Shown: piece by piece, positions 59,213-64,000 of the stretch
Layout: every line of letters starts with the position of its first letter
Numbering within the stretch: position 1 is the first letter of the stretch
Source: an uncultured Hyphomonas sp.
GTDB lineage: Bacteria > Pseudomonadota > Alphaproteobacteria > Caulobacterales > Hyphomonadaceae
Length of the DNA stretch: 64,000 nucleotides
Reading direction: 5' to 3'
Assembly (NCBI RefSeq): GCF_963675305.1
Contig: NZ_OY776147.1
Span: forward strand, 3,348,001 to 3,412,000
Translations under genes and position numbers: made by a program
Notes under the pieces: model-generated
The model's database searches: none
What the model was told of the DNA's origin: nothing
Seen by the model: only the letters and a program-made list of their open reading frames with translations

Positions 59213-60127
59213 TCAGCGGCTGGCAAGCGGGTGCGCCGTCTCCAGCAATTCAGCCAGTTCGTCGGTGAGGACGTGGGTGTAGATCTGGGTCGTGGCGATG
59301 TCGGCATGGCCCAGAAGGGTCTGTACGCTGCGCAGGTCTGCGCCGCCCATCAGAAGGTGAGTGGCATAGGCATGGCGCAGGGCATGCGGGTGGACCCGGT
59401 CCGGCCGGATGCCCGCCATGATCGCCAGCTCCTCCAGCAATTGGCCGAGGCGCCGCCGCGTCAGATGGCCTTCCTTGCCGCGTGAGGGGAAGACGAATTT
59501 CTCGGCGCGCGTGCGGGCGAGGCTGTTCTTGGGCAGGGTCTCTTCGCGCACGGCGAGCCAGTCTGAAAGGGCCGCCAGCGCCGGACCGCCCAGCGGGCAG
59601 AGCCGTTCCTTGCCGCCCTTACCGCGAATGATGACATCGCGCGTCACCCAGCGCTCGCCCTTGCGGCGGGGGAGGGAGCCGAGCGTCAGCGAGACCAGTT
59701 CAGACACACGAAGCCCCGCGCCATAGAGCAGCTCAACCAGCGCCTTCAGCCGCAAATCTTCGCCGCAGGCATCGATCAGCCGGGCCATTTCCTCGCGCGA
59801 CAGCACATCCGGCACATCGCGGGACGGCTTCGGCCCGTCGAGCTTCGCGGTCGGGTCGTCCTTGCGGTCACCTTCTTCGAACAGGAAGCGGAAGAACCGC
59901 CGGACGGCGGAAAGCTTGCGCGCCTGCGAGGACGGCGCCATGCCGCGCGCGGCAAGATCCGACAGCCATCCGGCGAGGTCTCGCGGGCCGGCGGTCTCCA
60001 GCTTGCCGCCGCAAAATTCCGACGCGTCCAGCAGGTCACGCCCATAGGCGTCGAGCGTATTGGGCGAAGCGCCCCGCTCGGCGGACATCATTTCCAGGAA
60101 AGCTTCGATACGCGCACGATCTGACAT
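59213..60127 (-). CDS. xerD: Tyrosine recombinase XerD
   Basis: 304 residues, the normal Xer length. The N-terminal SAM-like domain has SPNTLDAYGRDLLDASEF. Catalytic residues: Arg in AGLRVSELVSLTLG, Lys in GKGGKERLCPLG, HALRHAYATHL (His-Arg), LLGHADIATTQIY (His and Tyr). With XerC and FtsK it resolves chromosome dimers at dif. XerC versus XerD assignment rests on overall pattern. Followed downstream (minus strand) by no overlapping gene. Confidence 0.88.
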   Translation of the reverse strand: MSDRARIEAFLEMMSAERGASPNTLDAYGRDLLDASEFCGGKLETAGPRDLAGWLSDLAARGMAPSSQARKLSAVRRFFRFLFEEGDRKDDPTAKLDGPKPSRDVPDVLSREEMARLIDACGEDLRLKALVELLYGAGLRVSELVSLTLGSLPRRKGERWVTRDVIIRGKGGKERLCPLGGPALAALSDWLAVREETLPKNSLARTRAEKFVFPSRGKEGHLTRRRLGQLLEELAIMAGIRPDRVHPHALRHAYATHLLMGGADLRSVQTLLGHADIATTQIYTHVLTDELAELLETAHPLASR

Positions 60128-60188
60128 GAGGCCACTATCGCACGGCTCTGGTTGAGGGGGGGTGAACGCCGGGTTTTGGGGGGCGGGT

Positions 60189-60647
60189 CTAGGCTTGCGG
60201 TTTGATGAGGTGGCCCGCGACCCGCAGCGTCCGGCTGGAAATGCGGATCTCCAGCAGGAAGGACAGCAGCGCCGTCACCAGAACGCTCATGGCCGCAATG
60301 AACAGGATCGAAACGGCGCGGTTCACCGAGACGTGCAGCAGCTGGCCTGTGAACAGGAAAATAATCACGACGCAGACAAGCAGGGCGGCGAGGGTCGACA
60401 GCGCAATGGCCCGGTTCGAGTGCGCCATCCGCCGGTCGAGGATGCTGAGTTCCTTCACGTAAATCCGGCGGCGCGCGTCATCGCAGTCGGACAGCGCCGC
60501 CTCCAACGTGCGCCAGCGGTCCACCACGCGGCCCAGCCGGCTGGTCATCACATTCAGGAACGCCCCGATGCCGGCCAGCAGGAAGACAGGCGCGATGGCA
60601 ATCTGGATGACGTGGGCGATGTCGCCGGGGATGACGAAGTCGGGCAT
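60189..60647 (-). CDS. DUF2721 membrane protein
   Basis: 152 residues. FVIPGDIAHVIQIAIAPVFLLAGIGAFLNV (quoted in parts) and SRLGRVVDRWRTLEAAL are typical of DUF2721, followed by two further helices (ALSTLAALLVCVVIIFLFTG and VSILFIAAMSVLVTALLSFL). Three helices in total. Function unknown. The start is placed at 60647 where the family N-terminus begins. Confidence 0.8.
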   Translation of the reverse strand: MPDFVIPGDIAHVIQIAIAPVFLLAGIGAFLNVMTSRLGRVVDRWRTLEAALSDCDDARRRIYVKELSILDRRMAHSNRAIALSTLAALLVCVVIIFLFTGQLLHVSVNRAVSILFIAAMSVLVTALLSFLLEIRISSRTLRVAGHLIKPQA

Positions 60648-60719
60648 GGAATACCTGAAGCAGGAAGGTCTGATAAGCGCAGGGCAGGCTCTCTGCCCCA
60701 CGCTTCAGGCAGAATTATG

Positions 60720-62687
60720 TCATCCCTGCGGATTGTACCAGACCGGGCTGGTCCAGGCCCGTTCCTGGATTGTGGAGGGCATGTCCGGATTGGGCGGCGT
60801 GCCATTGCGGGCGGCATCCCAGCTGGACCAGCGGCAGGACGGATTTTCCAGCACACGGACGTAATAGGCTGACCGCCGGGCCGGGTCGAAGTCCGGGTCG
60901 GTCCAGAGGGCTTTCATCTCGCCGGCGCCTGTGCCGTCATTGGTGGAGCAGTCGGTCAGGTCAACGCGGGCGCCATTGTCCGGGCACCGATGGGTTTGTG
61001 GATCGGGCAGGGCGCCGCCGGAACAGGCCGCGTCATAGACGGCCTCATGGGCGCCGCCATCTGCATCGGTCCAGACCTTCACCACCTGCACGCGCTGCAG
61101 GGGGTAGGAGTCCGGATCGCGCATTGCCCAGGCGAGGATCTGCGGCGCCGCGCCGCTGCCGGTCAGGTTCCCGCCCTGAGGGACGCCCGTCTCATAGGCG
61201 CTGGCGACGAGGTCCGGATCGGAGAGAATGTCTTCGCCGAAATCGAAGCTTGCAAACATGCGGGCCTTCAGGCGCGGGCCGGAGGTGCCGAAAGTCTCCT
61301 TGCGGCGGATCGCATCGAAGATCGCTTCGCGCGTGTTTTCATCCGCCCACACACCGGCGAGGCCCGAGGCGCTGTACTGGCTGGCGGCCAGCAGGCGGCG
61401 CATGTTTGGAACCATCACGCCATCGGCGGGAATGGTGATCCGGGCTTTATCGGCGTCCCAAGTCTTCTCCCCGTTCGGAGGAATGGAATGGCGATTCGCC
61501 GGATCTCCGCCATCGACCGGGAACTTGCCCCAGAATGTTTCCTCAATGAATGGGCCGGCCCCGATATGCGTGTCGCTGGAGCCGATGAAGCCGAACTTGA
61601 ACGGGTTGAAGCCTTTCGTGTCGGCGAGGCCGAGGCCGCGGGCCAGCGCCGTGCGGGCATAGTCGCCAATATGCGGAGAGGATTTCGCCGCGCTGCCGAT
61701 GAAGGTCTCATAGAGTTCGAAATTCGCCCATTCATCGTTCGGGGACAGAGCCGGGTGAGCTTCGGATGTGCCCTTGATCTGGGTGATCTCGATCACCGGC
61801 TCATTGCGCATGCGGGTGACGGCATAGTCCGCCGTCAGTTCGCCGCCCTCATAGGTTTCCGACGCGAACATCTCGCCATTGGAGGCGTTGGAATTGTGCG
61901 GGATGGACATGACATCCCGGCCGTCTGCGCGCTGGGCATCCATCCAGTCCCAGAGATCTTCCGGGTTCGGAGAATCAAGCGTGGAGAAGAGGCGCGCGGG
62001 GGCTTCGCCGCGGAAGATGACATTGCGGTGCAGGTTCGCCGCGGCCGGGATTTTCGATTCCAGCACGGGGGTCATGGCCGTGAATTCATAGCCTGCGAAG
62101 GTCGTGAACTTGCCGGGCTCATAATGGCGCTCGGCCGCATCAATGGCGCGTTGCCAGGCCGAATCGATCACGTCCCGGTCGTAGATCTCCTCGATCTCGT
62201 CCCCCGACACGATGGTCAGGCCGACATTCTGGAAGGACTGGGCGGGATTCTCTGCATCCGGGCCGAAGACGGTCTTGGCGAAATTCGTTTGCGATAGGGC
62301 CGTGCCGGGCGTCGCCATGGCGGGCATGATGCCCATATATTCGCCATGGTCGGTGACGGCGAGGAAGTCGAGCGGGCCGTTCAGCTGGACGTCATAACCG
62401 CCATCGGTGGTGATCTTCTCTCCCTTGGCAAACCGGTAGGCATCGTCCGGCGTCGCACGGACGGACGAGATGAAGGCATCGAAGGACTGGCCGGTGTGGA
62501 CGTGCAGGTCACCGAACAGGGCCACCCGGTCCGCCGGGGCAGGGGCCATTGTCGCTTCCGGCGCTGCTTCGACCAGCGTCTCCGGCGTCGCGGCAGTTGT
62601 TTCCGGTGGTGTGGCCATGTCCTGCTGAGCGGTGCAGCCAGCCGCCAGCAGCAAGACGGCGAGGCTCGCCTGTCCCAGATATTTCAT
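60720..62687 (-). CDS. DUF3604 lipoprotein
   Basis: 655 residues with a signal peptide LAVLLLAAGCTAQQ (lipobox AAGC). HVHTGQSFDAFISSVRAT and AVTDHGEYMGIMPAM resemble the HxH and DH metal motifs of PHP-like phosphoesterases, and the DUF3604 tail ends SPVWYNPQG. DUF3604 proteins are envelope-associated hydrolase-like proteins of unknown substrate. It is read from a promoter in the gap before the next minus-strand gene. Confidence 0.85.
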   Translation of the reverse strand: MKYLGQASLAVLLLAAGCTAQQDMATPPETTAATPETLVEAAPEATMAPAPADRVALFGDLHVHTGQSFDAFISSVRATPDDAYRFAKGEKITTDGGYDVQLNGPLDFLAVTDHGEYMGIMPAMATPGTALSQTNFAKTVFGPDAENPAQSFQNVGLTIVSGDEIEEIYDRDVIDSAWQRAIDAAERHYEPGKFTTFAGYEFTAMTPVLESKIPAAANLHRNVIFRGEAPARLFSTLDSPNPEDLWDWMDAQRADGRDVMSIPHNSNASNGEMFASETYEGGELTADYAVTRMRNEPVIEITQIKGTSEAHPALSPNDEWANFELYETFIGSAAKSSPHIGDYARTALARGLGLADTKGFNPFKFGFIGSSDTHIGAGPFIEETFWGKFPVDGGDPANRHSIPPNGEKTWDADKARITIPADGVMVPNMRRLLAASQYSASGLAGVWADENTREAIFDAIRRKETFGTSGPRLKARMFASFDFGEDILSDPDLVASAYETGVPQGGNLTGSGAAPQILAWAMRDPDSYPLQRVQVVKVWTDADGGAHEAVYDAACSGGALPDPQTHRCPDNGARVDLTDCSTNDGTGAGEMKALWTDPDFDPARRSAYYVRVLENPSCRWSSWDAARNGTPPNPDMPSTIQERAWTSPVWYNPQG

Positions 62688-62771
62688 GCTTTCCTCCCTC
62701 GGGCCTCTCATTGGGGCCCTCTATGAGGTCAGCATCGGCCTTTTGCAGCAGAGATCAAGTCGGACGCGAGG

Positions 62772-64000
62772 TTAAGGCGCTTCTTTCCAGTAGCCCGTTG
62801 CCTCCAGCGCCATAAGGCGGGCGGCATCTCCGGCGCCGATGTCCTCCAGCGCGGCGAGGATCAGCGTGATGTCCGCAAGGCCGAGTTCGGACGCATCCCC
62901 ATTGGTCAGCGAAACAGTCCGCAGCACGACTTCCGCTGCCGTGCCGGAACGTGCCGCAGCCCAGACCGCGATGGCGTCTCCGGGAGCGGAGGAGGCATCG
63001 TCCACCGGGCTTTCCAGCGAGAGGAAGGTCCGCGCTTCGGAAGGCGGGGCGGTGCCAGCCGCCGTCCACAGGGCAAAGATCCGGGCGGCCGCTTCGGTTT
63101 TTCCCTCCACCTGTGCCGCCGCGATCAAGTCGTCGGCGGCTTTGCGTATGGCGCTTTTGCTGGCGTCCGGGTCGGAGAGAATCACGAGTGCGCCGATCCA
63201 GGCGGCGTCGAAGGAAGGCGGATCCGGAACAGGTTCCGGCTCTGGCGGGAGCGCGTCTTCCTCCGCGCCGGGATCTTCTTCTTCCGTTGCTGCGTCTGTC
63301 AGGTCGGCGTCATTGTCCGGTTCGGCGGCAGGCTCGGCATCGAGCGCCGGGTCATCCTCCGGCGCAGGCCCGATGTCTTCCAGAAGGGCTGTGGGGGTCT
63401 GTGGCTCAAGCACCACCGGTTCCGGTTCCGGTTCCGGCTCCGGCTCCGGCTCTGGCGGTGTCACCCAGCGCAGGGCTTCTTCCAGTTCGCCGGCTGCGAT
63501 GCTGGCCCGGGCGAAGAGAAGTGCCTTGTCCTCGGTGTCCGGTCCAAGGGGCAACCGCGCCATGCCATCGCGCAGCAGGCTGGCGGTCGCGGCAAACCGG
63601 GCGGGGTTTGCCTGCGCCTCTTCCAGCGCGGCCGCGATCGCTTCGGCGGTTTCGGCATCGGAACGTGCGCCGTCGGCATCGGCGAATTTGGCTTCGCTGA
63701 GCAGGGTGCGCGGATTGAAACCGTCCGCAGCGAGGGCGGAATTGTAGGCGATGCGGAATTCTTCCCGGTCGATCAGGCCGGCCTCGGCGGCGATCTGGGC
63801 GGCTTTCACGCGGGCATCCGGCGGGGTCAGCTTGCGCCGGGCCATGGCTGCGGCAATGTCTGCCCGGTCCTGGGGGACGGCATCGGGCGTGACTTCCAGA
63901 AAGGCGCGGTTCGACATGACGAAGCCGATGCCGCTGTCGAACTTCGCCTTTGGCGGCTTCGGCGCAACACCCGACATGGCGAAGATCGCTGCGGACAGCC
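62772..64000 (-). CDS. Glu-Pro-repeat protein, C-terminal part (5' end outside window)
   Basis: At least 409 residues; the frame stays open beyond the Met at 63977 to the edge. The visible part is helical, TPR-like at both ends (KAAQIAAEAGLIDREEFRIA; VIWA-type repeats later), with a central EPEPEPEPEP segment and an acidic linker. No family recognised; an antifreeze-like or envelope-associated protein is often annotated in this chromosomal position in related bacteria, but that is memory, not evidence. Confidence 0.6.
   Translation of the reverse strand, partial: LSAAIFAMSGVAPKPPKAKFDSGIGFVMSNRAFLEVTPDAVPQDRADIAAAMARRKLTPPDARVKAAQIAAEAGLIDREEFRIAYNSALAADGFNPRTLLSEAKFADADGARSDAETAEAIAAALEEAQANPARFAATASLLRDGMARLPLGPDTEDKALLFARASIAAGELEEALRWVTPPEPEPEPEPEPEPVVLEPQTPTALLEDIGPAPEDDPALDAEPAAEPDNDADLTDAATEEEDPGAEEDALPPEPEPVPDPPSFDAAWIGALVILSDPDASKSAIRKAADDLIAAAQVEGKTEAAARIFALWTAAGTAPPSEARTFLSLESPVDDASSAPGDAIAVWAAARSGTAAEVVLRTVSLTNGDASELGLADITLILAALEDIGAGDAARLMALEATGYWKEAP
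63418..63453. repeat. Hexanucleotide tandem repeat coding Glu-Pro
   Basis: On the plus strand GGTTCC occurs three times, then GGCTCC twice and GGCTCT once. On the coding minus strand each unit reads as Glu-Pro. Such repeats vary in copy number by slippage. Confidence 0.8.

Overview
The window reads as one continuous stretch of a high-GC alphaproteobacterial chromosome, most likely from the Caulobacterales / Hyphomonadaceae (Hyphomonas-like) branch. The evidence is lineage-typical genes (an RcdA-type DUF1465 protein, a TrcR-type DUF1013 protein, CenR, an NtrZ-like periplasmic protein, a TIM44-type adaptor beside secB) and gene order matching the Caulobacter origin neighbourhood. No rRNA, tRNA, CRISPR array, transposase or integrated phage was seen.

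Region 1 (1-10.2 kb): the end of an acyltransferase gene, then rcdA, a DUF1192 gene, a quinone oxidoreductase, trcR, an Smr-domain gene, mltA, a TIM44-domain gene and secB. Next comes a tightly overlapping minus-strand operon ppsR-maf-aroE-coaE-dnaQ.

Region 2 (10.2-20.2 kb): the probable replication origin lies between ppsR (minus) and hemE (plus). It has a perfect TTAA-N7-TTAAC CtrA box, a DnaA-box-like site, three copies of a 10-mer and nine GANTC (CcrM) sites in 238 bp. Gene orientation flips here, to hemE-hemH-hemJ-rho-mnmE-mnmG-rsmG-parA-parB on the plus strand. Two perfect parS sites sit inside mnmG and rsmG.

Region 3 (20.2-44 kb): mostly housekeeping. It contains leuS-lptE-holA, a porin, an NtrZ-like gene, a ThiE-like gene and yggS, cenR, xthA, lolA, a cnoX-like/LON/Trm112/DUF971 cluster, a UbiH-type hydroxylase, amt, ftsK, a short GT51 transglycosylase, an aldo-keto reductase, a YbaK deacylase and a DUF6065 protein.

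Region 4 (44-54.6 kb): the histidine genes hisE, hisF, hisA-hisH and hisB are all on the minus strand in the usual alphaproteobacterial order, but plus-strand genes interrupt them at three junctions. One interruption, 48.05-49.75 kb, is an AT-richer two-gene islet: a 333-residue soluble protein followed by a four-helix membrane protein. I propose it is a divergent relative of the lambda RexA/RexB phage-exclusion pair. This is the best candidate here for an undescribed system. It is an inference from size, order, topology and remembered sequence patterns, not from a search.

Region 5 (54.6-64 kb): an EAL-domain protein, small accessory genes, a CoA-ester lyase, a 58-residue Pmp3 peptide preceded by a stem-loop, xerD, a DUF2721 gene, a DUF3604 lipoprotein, and a protein with a Glu-Pro repeat that runs off the window.

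The window also holds two short helically phased tandem arrays in intergenic DNA (7 x ~10 bp near 3.5 kb; 5 x 11 bp near 46.4 kb) and a 25-bp palindrome in the trcR leader.
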